Shown one piece after another: positions 1 through 11,618 of a DNA stretch of 64,000 bases. The translations under genes were made by a program, and so were the position numbers. The notes below the pieces were generated by a model. It ran no database searches and was not told the origin of the DNA. It saw only the letters and a list, made by a program, of their open reading frames with translations. Within the stretch, counting starts at the first letter, position 1, and the number at the start of each line of letters is the position of its first letter. This DNA comes from Erodium maritimum (taxonomy: Eukaryota; Streptophyta; Magnoliopsida; Geraniales; Geraniaceae): contig OY997591.1 of NCBI GenBank assembly GCA_963921825.1, positions 29,905,825 to 29,969,824 on the forward strand, read 5' to 3'.

Positions 1-2695
1 TCTCGAAAACACTCGTGGGCCGTGCCCACTTCGAGACCGCGTCGATCTTCGACGGATCGACCAGGATACCGTCACGGGATACAATGTGGCCGAGGAACCT
101 CACCTCAGAGAGCCAGAACCCGCACTTCTCCCGGTTGGCATATAGCTGATGCTTGCGCAGCAGTGTTAGAACAGCCCTCAGATGGGCCTTATGCGCTGCC
201 TCGTTCTGCGAATATATCAGGATGTCGTCCACAAATACCACCACAAACTGATCTAGGTACGGCCGGAAGATGCTGTTCATCAGGTCCATGAACGCTGCTG
301 GCGCGTTCGTCAGTCCGAATGGCATCACTAGGAACTCGTAGTGCCCATAGCGTGTCCGGAATGCAGTCTTTGCGACGTCTCCCTCACGGACTCGCAACTG
401 ATAATAACCGGATCGTAGATCGATCTTCGAGAAGTGAGTCGCCCCTCTCAACTGGTCGAACAAGTCGTCGATCCTCGGCATCGGGTACCGGTTCTTCACC
501 GTAACCCGGTTTAGCTTCCGGTAATCTATACACATCCGTAGCTCTCCACTCTTCTTCTTCACGAAGAGTGCTGGTGCTCCCCACGGCGATGTACTCGGAC
601 GGATAAACCCCTTCTGCTGAAGCTCCCCCAGCTGACGCTTCAGCTCAGTTAACTCGGCCGGTGCAAACCTGTAAGGCGCCATCGATATCGCCGCCGCTCC
701 CGGCACTAGGTCAATCCCGAACTCCACCTCACGAATTGGTGGAAGCCCGCTCAACTCCTCAGGAAAGACCTCGGGGAACTCGCATACCACTCTCGGTAAC
801 TCTCGGCTCTGCACAGTCGGTACTTCCTCCTCTGCGGACAACGCCGACAGGAGGACCCCACTCTTACTTCCCAGCACGCACGTCACCTTCGTACCGCCCA
901 CTGTCACTGTCACTCGTCGTCTATAGCAATCGATGTTGGCTCGGTACCTCGACAGCCAATCCATACCCAAAATCACATCAAAGGTAGTCATCCCCAACAC
1001 GAGAAGATCCCCAGGGCAAGGACAGTCTGCGACTCTAATCTCGCAGGCACGACATACTCTAGTCAACGATGCACCACCCCCAACTGGGGTGTCCAGGCAT
1101 AGAGGTGGGCTCAACGGCTCTAAGCTCAACCCCAACCTCTCGGCACAACCCGACGAAATAAAAGAGTGCGACGCCCCGGTATCAAACAAGAATAAAGCCC
1201 ATAAGTGATACAATAAACACGTACCCTGGATGGTCTCGCGGTACGTGTTAGGTCCTGGGGCTCTGGAGTCGGTGACTGCATAGACTCTCCCCTGCGAGGC
1301 CTGCTGCCTTTGACCCGGCGCGCTGGCCGCTGAATGCCTGTGACTCTGCTGCTGTCTCGGAACCGGTGCGCTCGTAGAAGGCTGTGACGGTCTGGACTGC
1401 TGACCCTGACGAGGACGTCCCCTGGGCGACTGTACGGTCCGCGACTGCTGCGGTCGCTGCGCTGATGTTGCCCTCGACAGCTCACGGCACCATGCAATGG
1501 TGTGCCCAACCTGGCCGCATCGAAAACAGCTGATCTCGTTGGCTCTCGACTCCGTGCCCTGGCTGGTCCGGCTAGTCGCTGGCCGCGCCGTAGGTACTCC
1601 TTCCATCGGGCACTCGCGACGGAAGTGGCCTTGCTGCCCGCAAGTAAAGCACGCCGGCGCCCTCTCTGGTGCGACTGGCCCAACTGCTGCCACTGAACTC
1701 CGCTGTCTCGATCCACTCTGATGAGGCGGTGGTCGGAAGGATCCCGCGGTCCTTTGCCTCCGCGAGTCTCGTGAGTCTGACGGTCCGGTCCAACTGATCG
1801 GCCGAGGTCGGACCTCACGGCCCCTGGCTGCATCCCGGATGCCCTGCTCCACTGTAGCCGCGGTGTCCACTAGATCGGTATACTTCCGTATCCTCAAGGC
1901 GAGAACCTGGTTCCGGATGCCCAGCCTCAGTCCGTCCTGGAACCGTAGGCAACGGTTCGTCTCGCTCGACACCATCTCAGGCGCGAATCTGGCCAAGGCT
2001 GTGAACCTGGCCTCGTACTGTGCCACTGTCATCTCTCCCTGCTCCAGGTATAAGAACTGCCGATGTCGCTCCAGCCGAGCCGACTCGGGAAAGTACTGTG
2101 CCATGAATACCTCCTGGAATACACTGTAGTCGTATCCGACTGTGTCCTTCACCCGCCCCCACCAGTGGTAGGCGCTGTCTCTCAGCTGATGGGCCGCGAA
2201 GGACACTCTCCGACGGCCATCCTCGACACCCAAAGTGTCCAGGTCTCGTGTGACCTGCTCTATCCATCGCTCGGCTAGGTCGGGATCTGGCTTCCCGACA
2301 AAAACAGGTATCCCGAGCTTCAGGAAATCGAGTAGCGCTCGGGAGGTAAGATCCTCTGTCTGAGCGGCCCTCATCGGAACTGCGGCTGCCTCTGGTGCTG
2401 GCGAAGCCGACTCTCGGCTGGCGATGACCGCCACCAAACTCTGAACGGTCCTGGTAAGCTCATCCAGGGCAGTCATCACTGGGGGGTCCGCGACTGGTGG
2501 AACACTGGGGGTACCTGCAGATGGCCCCGCATCAGTCCTCCCGTCTTCTCCGACGGGAGTGCCCTGTGCCTCCGCGTAGTCGGCGGGCTCGATGGCTGGC
2601 ACCCTCCCTGGTGCCCCTGCTGACCGCCCCCGCCGGCCTCGCGTGGGTGCCTGACCCTGCGTTCCTGACGCTCGTCCGCGCCTTCCGCGAGCCAT
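1..2695 (-). CDS. gag-pol polyprotein, partial (gag, protease, RT)
   Basis: The frame starts at the ATG at 2695 ([11 protein letters not shown]) and I find no stop down to position 1, about 898 codons. Residues 1-100 are low-complexity and basic. A gag core follows at about 125-270. Two CCHC knuckles lie near residues 345 ([14 protein letters not shown]) and 385 ([14 protein letters not shown]). The aspartic protease motif DTGASHSF is near 505. The reverse transcriptase has CIDYRKLN near 722, [13 protein letters not shown] near 790 and the catalytic FVDDILIYS near 822. The protein reverse-transcribes the element RNA inside gag particles. RNase H and integrase should follow outside the window. 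No frameshift separates gag from pol, as usual for this group. Confidence 0.9.
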   Translation of the reverse strand, partial: MARGRRGRASGTQGQAPTRGRRGRSAGAPGRVPAIEPADYAEAQGTPVGEDGRTDAGPSAGTPSVPPVADPPVMTALDELTRTVQSLVAVIASRESASPAPEAAAVPMRAAQTEDLTSRALLDFLKLGIPVFVGKPDPDLAERWIEQVTRDLDTLGVEDGRRRVSFAAHQLRDSAYHWWGRVKDTVGYDYSVFQEVFMAQYFPESARLERHRQFLYLEQGEMTVAQYEARFTALARFAPEMVSSETNRCLRFQDGLRLGIRNQVLALRIRKYTDLVDTAATVEQGIRDAARGREVRPRPISWTGPSDSRDSRRQRTAGSFRPPPHQSGSRQRSSVAAVGPVAPERAPACFTCGQQGHFRRECPMEGVPTARPATSRTSQGTESRANEISCFRCGQVGHTIAWCRELSRATSAQRPQQSRTVQSPRGRPRQGQQSRPSQPSTSAPVPRQQQSHRHSAASAPGQRQQASQGRVYAVTDSRAPGPNTYRETIQGTCLLYHLWALFLFDTGASHSFISSGCAERLGLSLEPLSPPLCLDTPVGGGASLTRVCRACEIRVADCPCPGDLLVLGMTTFDVILGMDWLSRYRANIDCYRRRVTVTVGGTKVTCVLGSKSGVLLSALSAEEEVPTVQSRELPRVVCEFPEVFPEELSGLPPIREVEFGIDLVPGAAAISMAPYRFAPAELTELKRQLGELQQKGFIRPSTSPWGAPALFVKKKSGELRMCIDYRKLNRVTVKNRYPMPRIDDLFDQLRGATHFSKIDLRSGYYQLRVREGDVAKTAFRTRYGHYEFLVMPFGLTNAPAAFMDLMNSIFRPYLDQFVVVFVDDILIYSQNEAAHKAHLRAVLTLLRKHQLYANREKCGFWLSEVRFLGHIVSRDGILVDPSKIDAVSKWARPTSVFE

Positions 2696-3346
2696 GAACA
2701 ATATCCTCTGCACGGATACACGCAAACGTTCAGTTTGCGAACTCAAATAAGGGCGACAAGTTCAAAAACGCCAACGCTCACACGGTCTAAGTTTACTCTA
2801 TCGCGTATGTCACTAAAGCGCCACACCGCTCAAGCTAAACACACCTTATATATAGCATTAGTATACGAGACCACACCGACATATACCACACAAGCGACGA
2901 CAACCAACCAGAGTCGAACCTTGCCCCCCGGGCCAACCAAAATCAAACATACGCCCACAGGGCCAATCAAGTTCAAGACATGCCAAAAGGGCCAACAACC
3001 TTAAACCTTTTTCCGCTTCATTAAAAATCCTCATTTCTTGGCATCAGGTGGTTACAACCCCGTCCAGGCGTCCCCGAACTACGTTGTGGCCACTTGATAC
3101 CAACACCGTCACGCTCGACCACAGGAGCGCTCCTGAGTCGAGTCGCGACAGTTTAAAAACGTTTCACGTAGAAACACACAAACATTGTGCCAGTAGCCCC
3201 GTACTGCACAAGCACAAAACAAAACAGGACTCAAATCCTAACGGGTCTACACCCGAGTTCCGACTTGCGTACCCAACGCAGGACGGGACTCTACCGACTC
3301 GACTCTCCCACCTAATTGACGTGTAGTCCGAGGCGTGAAACCTCGC

Positions 3347-3358
3347 GCTCTGATACCA
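3347..3358 (-). other. Primer binding site, tRNA-iMet
   Basis: On the minus strand TGGTATCAGAGC follows the LTR end by three bases. It is the usual plant retrotransposon site complementary to the 3' end of initiator methionine tRNA, used to prime minus-strand DNA synthesis. It fixes the element's orientation and the inner LTR end at 3362. Confidence 0.92.
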
Positions 3359-3940
3359 AGCTGTCACGCCCCAATTTCAGCGAACCGAAACTAGGGACGC
3401 GAACGTTTAGAAAGTTACAAGACTGAAACCTATTTTCGATAAATCACCTATAAAGTCAGTTTAGTTCCACAAAAGAATAAAATTTACACCTCAAAATAAA
3501 AGTCCCACACTTGGGCAAAACGAGATACACGTCTCTAGACTCAAACACCCAGCAACCCGCTTCAAGCTCTTCAAGCTTCAGAAGCTCACCTAATCCAGAC
3601 TACGAACGGTACCTGTAGGAAAAGCAGCTAGGGGTGAGCGTTTGCTCACCACCACAGATAACATACTGACTACGGCATAATTAGTAGACAAAGCCGATGA
3701 CACTAACAACGACTCAAAGACACACGCACGACCAGTCTTTTCCTCAACTGACTCAACACTCGGATACGTTAAGTAGACCCCACACTACGATCGACGACCT
3801 CCTCCAAGACACGACTGACCACACAATACCAAACAAGATCACAAAGGATCGCAAACCGGCTGCTCAGTAACCAAACTCTGTCTCTCGCCCTTTACCGATC
3901 ATAGACGTGGTCAGGCGGTCGACCTGTCGCGCAACTTCTC

Positions 3941-4085
3941 CCGATCCCAGTCGGGAGGCTAACCCACAACCTCTCCGCTTCACCCGATCCCAGTCGGATG
4001 GTTAGCCACACCCGCGCGTCCTTCCCCCGATCCCAGTCGGGGAGCTAGCCCACAACCCCTCCGCTTCTCCCGATCCCAGTCGGGA
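3941..4085. repeat. 43-bp tandem repeat x4 in the LTR U5
   Basis: The core CCGATCCCAGTCGG recurs at 3941, 3984, 4027 and 4070. Each copy is followed by a variant of GAGGCTAACCCACAACC. The core has inverted arms (CCGA...TCGG), so each unit could form a small hairpin in the transcript. From about 4190 to 4400 a looser repeat around CACGGGCACTCACGGCCACC follows. Confidence 0.8.
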
Positions 4086-5852
4086 GGCTAGCTACACCAT
4101 ACAACCTCCACCAGTAACCAGTAACCAATCACAATCACAAACAAGTTCAAACAGACAGTAACGACACCGGTGACAACTCCACAGGCACTCAAGGCCGACA
4201 AGACACCAACAACCAAACACAGGTTTAACAACCCTACGGGCCCTCATGGCCACCCAAGACACCAATGGTAAGGTACGGGTTCATAACTCCACGGGCACTC
4301 ACGGCCACCAAAACACCAAAACGACAACACGGCTCTCATGGCCACCCAAGACTCAACAATAAATAACACGGGCTCTCAAGGCCACCCAAACTCAACAACA
4401 ATTAACACACAACAACCTCCGGGCATGGTCATATGCCTCCAGTAACACAGTTAACGCTAAGTTTTCTGCTCCTACGACACTACTAAGTGTCACATGCATT
4501 TCCAGTATTCGCTACATTCCCGTATCATGCATTTCTAATATTCGACAACCTAAATACCCACGACACCCCGGTGCCACATGCAATTCTACAGTTAAATTTC
4601 CCTAGTCAGGGCCGAGATCCGGCTACTTTTCCCTACCTCGAAAGCAACTCTAGAAGCGCTCCACTAGACCCGAGATGAATCGCAGTCACTCGCCGAGCCT
4701 CCCTTTGCCTCGGTCCGCAGCACGATCTAAAAGAACACAGATTTAACTCACTTTAAACTAGTGCGAACCGGTCGAAAATAAATAACTCAGAGCCCAAAAA
4801 TAATAACGGTTCCGCCGTTAAGTTAACGGCTACGATTTGTCCATTTTAAACTTGACAGTTGTCGTTTACACTCGAGCGGGATAAAAGTCGGGTTACGACG
4901 GATCGGGTTCGAGCATCCGCGCACCGAACCCAGGTTTGATCTAAACCCAGTTTAAACCCCTTTTTAACTTAAAACCGTCGTTGAACACCCTTGCTTTAAT
5001 TAATTCCGTCTTTGATTTTAAAACAAAACGGTTTCCTTCCGTTCGTTTCCAAACTCGATATTTTGGTCCAGAACCCTTATAAAGTCGATTTGATTTCGTT
5101 TCCCCCCTTTTTGATTAACTTAACTCGAGTCTAACTTTAATAAACGACTTTCGTTTTAAAACGCGTTAAACTTAACCCGACCTAGTTTTAACGATAACGA
5201 TTTTCTTTATGTCCAAACGATAAGGATCTAACACTTATAACACTTAAACTAAAGTCGATTTTCGATTTACAACCAGTTTTAATCCTTCCTTTTTCACCCT
5301 TAACAGATCAAAAAAAAAACGTAAATGACAAAAATAATAATAACTTAAAATTTGAAGTTCTTTACAGATCTTTACATTTCAGATTTTACAAAAGTCCTTT
5401 AAACAACACCGGATCTACGTTTTTCTGTTCTGTTCCCTTCCATTTCGGGAGCTCCGTTCCATCCCGGCCGGATCTGAACGAACTCGGGAACGGGAAAGCA
5501 AAGACGAAGAAGAACGGGGTCGGTTAGGTGCGGCCGACCACCGGCGCCGGTCGGCCGAGATTCCACGGACCGAGAACTCACCGTAAAGGGGACGGTGGCG
5601 GGCGGTGGAGATCGGCGGCGGGAGCGGCGGTGGACGGCGGTGGACGGCGGCGCACGGCGGCGTCGGCGCGGGTCCGGACGGCTCGTCCCGTTCCGGATCT
5701 GACGAGCTCGCCGGCAACGGCGGGAGCTCGGGTCCGAACGGCTCGGGATGGGGAGATCGGAGACGGCGGTGGACGGTCGGAGCTCGGGATGAGACCGGTG
5801 GTCGGAGCTGGTGCGGAAGACGACGGAGGAGGGTGAAGCAGCTCGGCTGGGA

Positions 5853-6160
5853 CGTGGTCGGACGGAGATGGAAGGTCGGGGTTCGGCCGGGACGTGGTCG
5901 GAGACGGGCGTGGTCGGACGGAGATGGAAGGTCGGGGTTCGGCCGGGACGTAGTTGGAGACGGGCGTGGTCGGACGGAGGAGAGGGAGGTCGGGGTTCGG
6001 CAGGGACGGCGGCCGGAGCGATGGCGGCCGGTGCCGGTCTCGCCGGAGAAGACGAGAGAGGAGAGAGAGGGAGGTCGGAGTTCGGCAGGGACGGCGGCCG
6101 GAGCGATGGCGGCCGGTGCCGGTCTCGCCGGAGAAGACGAGAGAGGAGAGAGAGGGAGGT
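5853..6160. repeat. GC-rich tandem repeats in the LTR (56 bp x3, 85 bp x2)
   Basis: A unit starting CGTGGTCGGACGGAG recurs at 5853, 5909 and 5965, a period of 56 bp. A second unit starting GAGGTCGG recurs at 5986 and 6071, with the start of a third at 6156, a period of 85 bp. Both are nearly identical between copies. They sit in the transcribed R region next to the promoter. Long arginine- and glycine-rich reading frames here are by-products of the repeats. Confidence 0.85.
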
Positions 6161-6240
6161 GAGATCGGGTAGAGAGAGAGAGAGGAGAGGGTGAATGGAG
6201 GCTGTTGAGAGAAAATGAGACTGAAACCCTAGGGTTTCAG

Positions 6241-6251
6241 TCTTATAAAGG
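6241..6251 (-). promoter_or_regulatory. LTR TATA box
   Basis: CCTTTATAAGA on the minus strand lies about 25-30 bp before a CT-rich leader. It is the probable core promoter of the Ty3/gypsy element. The centre TTATAA is palindromic, so the box alone does not prove direction; the element's orientation does. Confidence 0.55.
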
Positions 6252-6577
6252 GGGTGGGTTTTTGGGCCAGCCCCTTTTGGGCCTCAGGGGACAACCGGGC
6301 CGAGGGTGGCTGGGCTGGGTTGGGCCTGCGCGCCTGGCCTGGTCCAGACCTGCTCCCCTTAGTTTTTTTTTTTTTTTTTTTTTTGCACTCGTTTCAAAAA
6401 CTTACCCTAAGGTTTTTCGTTTTCAAATTAATACCTTAAAGAAACGAAGCGGTTTTTACAACGTGTATCACAAAACCCGACTCATATCCTACCCATCGTC
6501 GTTCCTATTCAAAATGTAAAGAAAAATGTTTTTATACCAAAACGGTTGGTCAGCTGATTAACAGTTAGGATCGTTTT

Positions 6578-7465
6578 GCGCTTCTCTGCGCAGCCTCCTC
6601 CCCCCTTTCTCCACCATTGAAGCTCCTGACTCAAAGCGCTCCACTACCCTTGACGGGTTCACCCATGAATGGGTTCAACAGTACCCTTGTTAGGGTTTTA
6701 TTTTACAGCATCTTTTTTTCATCTTTTTTGGCCGCCGCCCACCTTCGCAGGTCGCCGCCGCCTGTTCAAACCGTCCCACGACCTCGCGCTACCGATCCTA
6801 CGTCGCCGGTCTGGTCCCGAGTTAGTGCCAACTGCCACTGTGGCCCTCATGTCGCCGTCCACCGGGGCCTGTGCTCCATGCGCCGTCTCCCATCTGCAGC
6901 GGGCCAGTTTAGGGCATATCCATCAAAGGGGCAAACCCTAGACAACAGGGTTCCACTCACTCGATGGATATAGGATCCAGGAGGAGGGACGAGAGGCGGG
7001 GGCCTGATTCCACGGCACCCGAAGTCGAGACCCTCGATCCCTAACAAACCGTTGCGGGTTGAATCGATGTTCCCGTCTCCCGCACTACTTCGAAAGATCC
7101 GGGTGAATCAAGACGAAGATTTGACGATACCAGAACGCTCCAATGGCACGGGGCTCAGAAGAACTGGCATCGCAGATTTGGTAGTTTGTTATTTCGTTCG
7201 TGTGCTAATCTTTTATCTTGTTTTAGGTCGAATAAATTGTTGGCTAGATAGGATTAGAATTTTGAGTATTAGTTTTTTTGAAATGTCGTTAAGAGAAACT
7301 CTTAAGTTCGGATCTGCGATTCAAAGCAGACTATATTTATGGTTCTATCAGCGCCTGCTAGACTATGGTCGATCGGGACAAATATCTGGAATCCGGGACA
7401 GTTGTGTCCTATCCTGTAAGGATACTGTTATAAATTAATACAATACCTCTCTACTCGTTCCAAAA
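6578..7465 (+). mobile_element. Non-autonomous retroposon, copy 1
   Basis: The body is bounded by a near-perfect duplication, AACAGTTAGGATCGTTTT at 6560-6577 and AACAGTTGGGATCGTTTT at 7466-7483 (17 of 18). It starts GCGCTTCTCTGCGCAG and ends in a short A-tail (CCAAAA), the mark of target-primed reverse transcription. It is clearly related to 11619-12456: both have a GC-rich 5' half with a CCATCTGCAG block and a 3' half with GGATC(T/C)GCGA and CGATCGGGAC. The two copies keep no common reading frame, so it is probably non-coding. I do not recognise the family. Confidence 0.75.
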
Positions 7466-7483
7466 AACAGTTGGGATCGTTTT

Positions 7484-7815
7484 GATAGGCGACGAGTAGA
7501 ACCCAGACGTGAAGTGCCCATCTGGAGACGTGTCGCAAATCGGGCCCGCAGGCCTCAACATACTCCGTGCGGCCACGTACACTGAAACATCACTGATAAC
7601 AAAAACAAAAGTGGCCAATTATCAAATTTGGGTTATTTGGATTTCGAGTTACATTCTTTTCTCTCTAACCTCTGCGCTTTCTTCCATTTCTCTATGTAAC
7701 TACAAAGTCACAAGCTTTTCTGATATTTCGTTCTGCAACAACCAGATTACAAACTCTGAGGCTGAAGCTTCGCTGATCATCTCTCCAGCTTCAGATCGGA
7801 GACTCTGTCTCCACA
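7484..7815 (+). promoter_or_regulatory. Promoter and 5' leader of the bZIP gene with ABRE motifs
   Basis: ACGTGTC, a perfect ABA-response element core, is at 7528-7534. CCACGTAC is at 7573-7580 and another ACGT core at 7507-7510. Group A bZIP proteins bind such sites, so self- or cross-regulation is plausible. A pyrimidine-rich leader follows from about 7650. A 5'-UTR intron probably starts at GTGAGT (7816). The retroposon 6578-7465 ends only about 60 bp from the first ABRE. No clear TATA box was found. Confidence 0.5.
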
Positions 7816-8968
7816 GTGAGTACTGATTCCTCTCTTCTCTGTTCGTTCATTTCGACTGAAGAGACACTCTGTTTTCGTGTTTTGCATTTTTCCAATTCTT
7901 CTCTTTTTGGACTTGCATTTGGGTCCATTTCATCATTCTATGAAATGGGTTTTGATCTCTACTCATTTCTTCATCTTCAATTTTTTCCCTGTGGCACATC
8001 AAACCCATTGCTTTTGTTGCATGCAATTACTTTCCTTATTGGTCCTTGGCTTCTGGTGAGCTATTTGTTGGGGACTCTTTTCCTCTTTAATCTGATTTTT
8101 GAAATTGTGTTTAGTTTGATCCATGGGCTATGAAATGTGTTTTTATTTCATGTAATTATTTTCTTTCCTTTTCTAGGGAAATGGGTTCGTCTTATTTAAT
8201 TTTGTAATTCAAAGGTAATTTAAGCTGGAATTTTTTATGGGCAATTTCTGGGTTTATTTGGGTCTGAGTAGTGGGTTTAGGGTTTGAATTTTATTTTTGA
8301 TCTTTGGTGGTGGTAAAGTTATTCCCTTTGCATGTGCATGCAAGAGATTGAAATTGTTTTACATTTTAGTTTGAGAAATTGTATCCATAGAGCTACATAT
8401 GGTGATTGTTTTGAAAGGTTTGGATGACAATAAGGGGGAGTGGTTGGTGAATTAGGCATGTTCTGTTCAGGGTTTGATTATTACTATTTTTTCTCTTCCA
8501 TGCTTGGACAAAAGGGTTCTAAAGTAAAATGTTTTGGATGGCCATTTCCGATCATCCTGCTGCTTATTCATTTTCAACTCTTTCATTTGTCATGTCCAGC
8601 TTTTCAGAGAAGACAAGAAAAATTGTTAACAGAGATCATGGCTCCACCCTGTGCATTAGTAGATATTTATGTGGCTAAATATAAATGGATGAGATAAAAA
8701 ATTTCAAAAACAAGTGACGCTAAACTTTTGAGGCCAATTTATGTTTTCCCCCTTTTCTCTCTTGGCATTTCTTGGGTTGACAATGTGTTTTTCATGTCCA
8801 CATTTATGACTATGGTTTTGTCTCCTTGTACCTTTTTATAAGATAACGGGCGCATATCCCGGCTCAATTTTGATCTTTGGATCATCACAATCTTGGTCAT
8901 CTTTTTCAGGTATCTGGTTTGTAGCTGAGGTTGCTGGTTGTATTAAGGTGGAGCTTTGGTCCTGTTTT

Positions 8969-8995
8969 ATGGCCATGATGCATGTTGGTTTGTAG
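8969..8995 (+). promoter_or_regulatory. Upstream ORF in the bZIP leader
   Basis: An 8-codon frame (MAMMHVGL) ends 14 nt before the main ATG at 9010. It is in the leader if the 5'-UTR intron ends at the strong acceptor CTTTTTCAG (8909). An alternative acceptor, TTTGTAG, ends at 8995, the uORF stop codon itself; its use would remove the uORF. Confidence 0.4.
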
Positions 8996-9009
8996 TCCAA
9001 GGTTGGTGA

Positions 9010-11220
9010 ATGGGGGTTCTGACTATGGGTTCTCAAGGTGGCAGCAGTTATAATGACAAACAGTCTCAATTTCAGGCGTTGACGCGGCAAAATTCAATAT
9101 ATGGGCTCACTCTTGATGAAGTTGAGAATCAGTTGGGTGAGTTGGGGAAGCCATTGAGCAGCATGAACCTTGACGAGCTTCTCAAGAATGTGTGGACGGC
9201 TGAAGCAAACCAGTGTGACATAGCCATGCCATTAAGTGGTGAACTGAGCAAGAAGACTGTTGATGAAGTATGGAGAGATATCCAACAAGGCAAATACGAG
9301 GAAAGGAAGTGTCAGCCTAGTTTGGGAGAGATGACCTTGGAGGATTTCTTGGTTAAGGCGGGCATTGTAGCTGAAGCAAGGCCAGAGGAAAAAGGCACTT
9401 CTCCTGCGGTTGAGTTCCCACAACAGGGCCAGTGGATGCAGTGCTCACAACCTCAGTATCAGCATCCACAGCAAAGTATGATGGGCGTGTACATGCCATC
9501 GCACATGGGTCCTGGGCCTCTAATGGACGTTTCTTACCCAGAGAACCAGATGGCCCTTCCGTCTCCTTTACCTGGGAGGAAAAGGGGCATTCCAGATGAT
9601 GTGATTGAGAAAACCGTTGAGAGGAGGCAGAAGAGAATGATAAAGAACCGGGAGTCTGCTGCTCGTTCACGAGCAAGGAAACAGGTTATTCTTTAGTACT
9701 GTTTTGAATTGAGTTTTAACTTTTCACTGCTCTTATTTATATATATATAAACTATATACAGGCTTACACAAACGAACTGGAGAACAAAGTTTCGCGTTTG
9801 GAGGAGGAAAACGAAAGGCTGAGGAAACGGAAGGTTAGTCATTTATTTTAAAATGTTTTTCCTTTACACTTGGTTCTACCTTGGTCAATGTGCAAATGCA
9901 GTGTACTTTCTTTCCTGATTCAGTCATTTGAGTAAGGAAAGTAGCTGATCTGATATTGGTGTTGCACTTGCTTTCCATATGTGTTTGGCAAACTTCCAAC
10001 CGTGAATCCATTTTAGACCCCAAAGTCTGTGCTTGTATACGGGAAAGTTGGGTCCAGAAATACCATTTTCTTTATTAATTGATATCCAAATTGGACAATA
10101 AACCTATGACTAGTTTTCCCCTATTTTAGGGCAATGAAAGTAGAATAACATCTACTTGTTAAATCACTGGACAATCCCTTGTTGTCTATGTAGATCAGGG
10201 GACGTGTTTTTTTATAATTTAAATGTGCCCACTTATTATTTAGCAGTGGTAATTATATCAATTCATGGATGGTAATTTTCTTCCATTTTTCATGAAACTG
10301 ACACTATGTTATATACCCGCTTTTGGATCTCATTATGGGATAGATTGTTGTAGCACTAGAACACAATATCTCGTGTAGCATTCATTAGAGAGAATGCAAG
10401 ATCTCTTGATGACATTTTCGGTTTTGTTTGGTAATTTTCTTCTTAATTGATTGCCCTCCTTTATTTCTCTCATGCTCTTTATACAAGAGTAGAGAGAAAT
10501 GACTTTTAACGAATTATATCTTATAATAATGGACGATACATAGCTTCTGGTTGCAGTTTAAATCTCGGTTACTTTATATGGGAAACTACAGTCCTCCATC
10601 TGAACCTTCTGATACAGTATGATGTTTATATAGCAGTGTACATCATACATCATAATCATATTGAAATGTATTGAATTATTTGGTTTAATTACCATAGGCA
10701 TCAAATATTCCATCATTCTGACTCTCAATAAAGCTGATTCTGATAGGTTATAGTTGATAATATGTTGGAAAGTTCTTCCATGATTTTGAGGCTTATTCTT
10801 CAGAATCCAGTCTGTGAGGTTATCTTTGTTCACTTGTTTTTTTTATTTGATCGGAATCTTCTCTCACTTGTTAGATATCCTATGATGTGTCAGTTGTCAT
10901 TGGCCGTCAGTGCTATTTCATGTTTGGATTATGTGGATAGAAGTTGAGATTGTGGTATGATAAAGTTTGATGTTGATACTATTGGCACTTTTGGTTACGT
11001 GAGCAAGGAATGGGTGTGAGTAGAGATGGAATTGATGGATCATATTTGAATGAAAATGGTACTAGGAGGCTGTTTATAATAAAAGCATCGATTCCATAGA
11101 TTATGATGTTAACAAGGCCTGGACATGAACTTGATGCAGGAGTTGGAGAAAATGTTGCCAAGTGCTCCATTGCAGGAACCAAAGTATCAGCTGCGCAGAA
11201 CTACATCGGCGCCACTCTGA
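9010..11220 (+). CDS. AREB3: ABA-responsive bZIP factor, AREB3/DPBF3-like
   Basis: Three coding exons, 9010-9684, 9762-9833 and 11140-11220, all joined in phase 0, give 275 residues. The N-terminal block contains LTRQNSIYGLTLDEVENQLG; its RQNS is a typical SnRK2 phosphorylation site. A middle block GEMTLEDFLVKAGIV lies near residues 106-120. The basic region RRQKRMIKNRESAARSRARK (N-x7-R) closes exon 1, the leucine zipper spans exon 2, and exon 3 ends RRTTSAPL, the conserved C4 site. These blocks in this order define group A bZIPs (ABI5/ABF/AREB/DPBF), which bind ABREs in the nucleus in ABA signalling. The short length and N-terminus best fit AREB3. MGVLTMGSQGG offers a second start at 9025. 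3' UTR runs to about 11390. Confidence 0.92.
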
Positions 11221-11618
11221 GCTCTGCAAGTTTTGTTTTTATTTTGCTTTGCTTTGTTTCATGTGATGAGGGAAAGGGGTTGTTCTTGTATATACTTTGT
11301 GGGAATGTTGATGGCACCTTTGTTGTGATATTAAGGTTTCTGAGATGTTTAGTTGGGTTCATCAGCATAAATATAAATAGACTCCATTAAGGTCCCTTGC
11401 AGTGTAAACTAGTGTAGGCTGTGATGGATACCTGTTCAATACGACCGGTTGATGGCAAGTAGAAAGTTGATTGGAAACCTTTTCAACGTTCCATCCTAGA
11501 CCTTTATATTGTCAATCCAATGGTTGAAGTTAGTTGGATAGCAATTCTTGATTTATACCACAAAGAAGATTTGTCCCAAGTCTTAATTTATATATCTGCA
11601 AATTAACACTCAGGTGAA

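Larger units (their letters stand above)
1..6550 (-). mobile_element. Ty3/gypsy LTR retrotransposon, 5' part
   Basis: Read on the minus strand the order is long LTR (about 6550 to 3362), primer binding site (3358-3347), leader, then one open frame encoding gag, protease and reverse transcriptase that leaves the window at position 1. Protease before reverse transcriptase, two gag zinc knuckles and the iMet primer site fit a Ty3/gypsy element, probably Del/Tekay-like. RNase H, integrase and the 3' LTR must lie to the left of the window. The outer LTR boundary is not clear; it lies between about 6475 and 6559, just before the duplication flanking the neighbouring retroposon. The open frame suggests a fairly recent insertion. 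Confidence 0.9.
3362..6550 (-). repeat. Long 5' LTR (about 3.2 kb)
   Basis: The inner end is TGTCACGCCCC at 3362 on the plus strand, that is GGGGCGTGACA at the LTR 3' end, three bases from the primer site. A TATA-like box at 6241-6251 would start transcription near 6215, giving a short U3 (about 300 bp) and an unusually long R plus U5 (about 2.85 kb). The transcribed part holds GC-rich tandem repeats at 5853-6160 and a 43-bp repeat at 3941-4085. A T-run lies at 6363-6384. ORF-like stretches of 100-185 codons in 5400-6200 come from these repeats. The outer end is approximate and no partner LTR is in the window for comparison. Confidence 0.72.

Noticed and set aside
5605-6194. Long Arg/Gly-rich frames of 127-185 codons
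   Set aside because: They lie on the plus strand inside the LTR's GC-rich tandem repeats and simply echo the 56-bp and 85-bp units; no domain and several overlapping frames are equally open.
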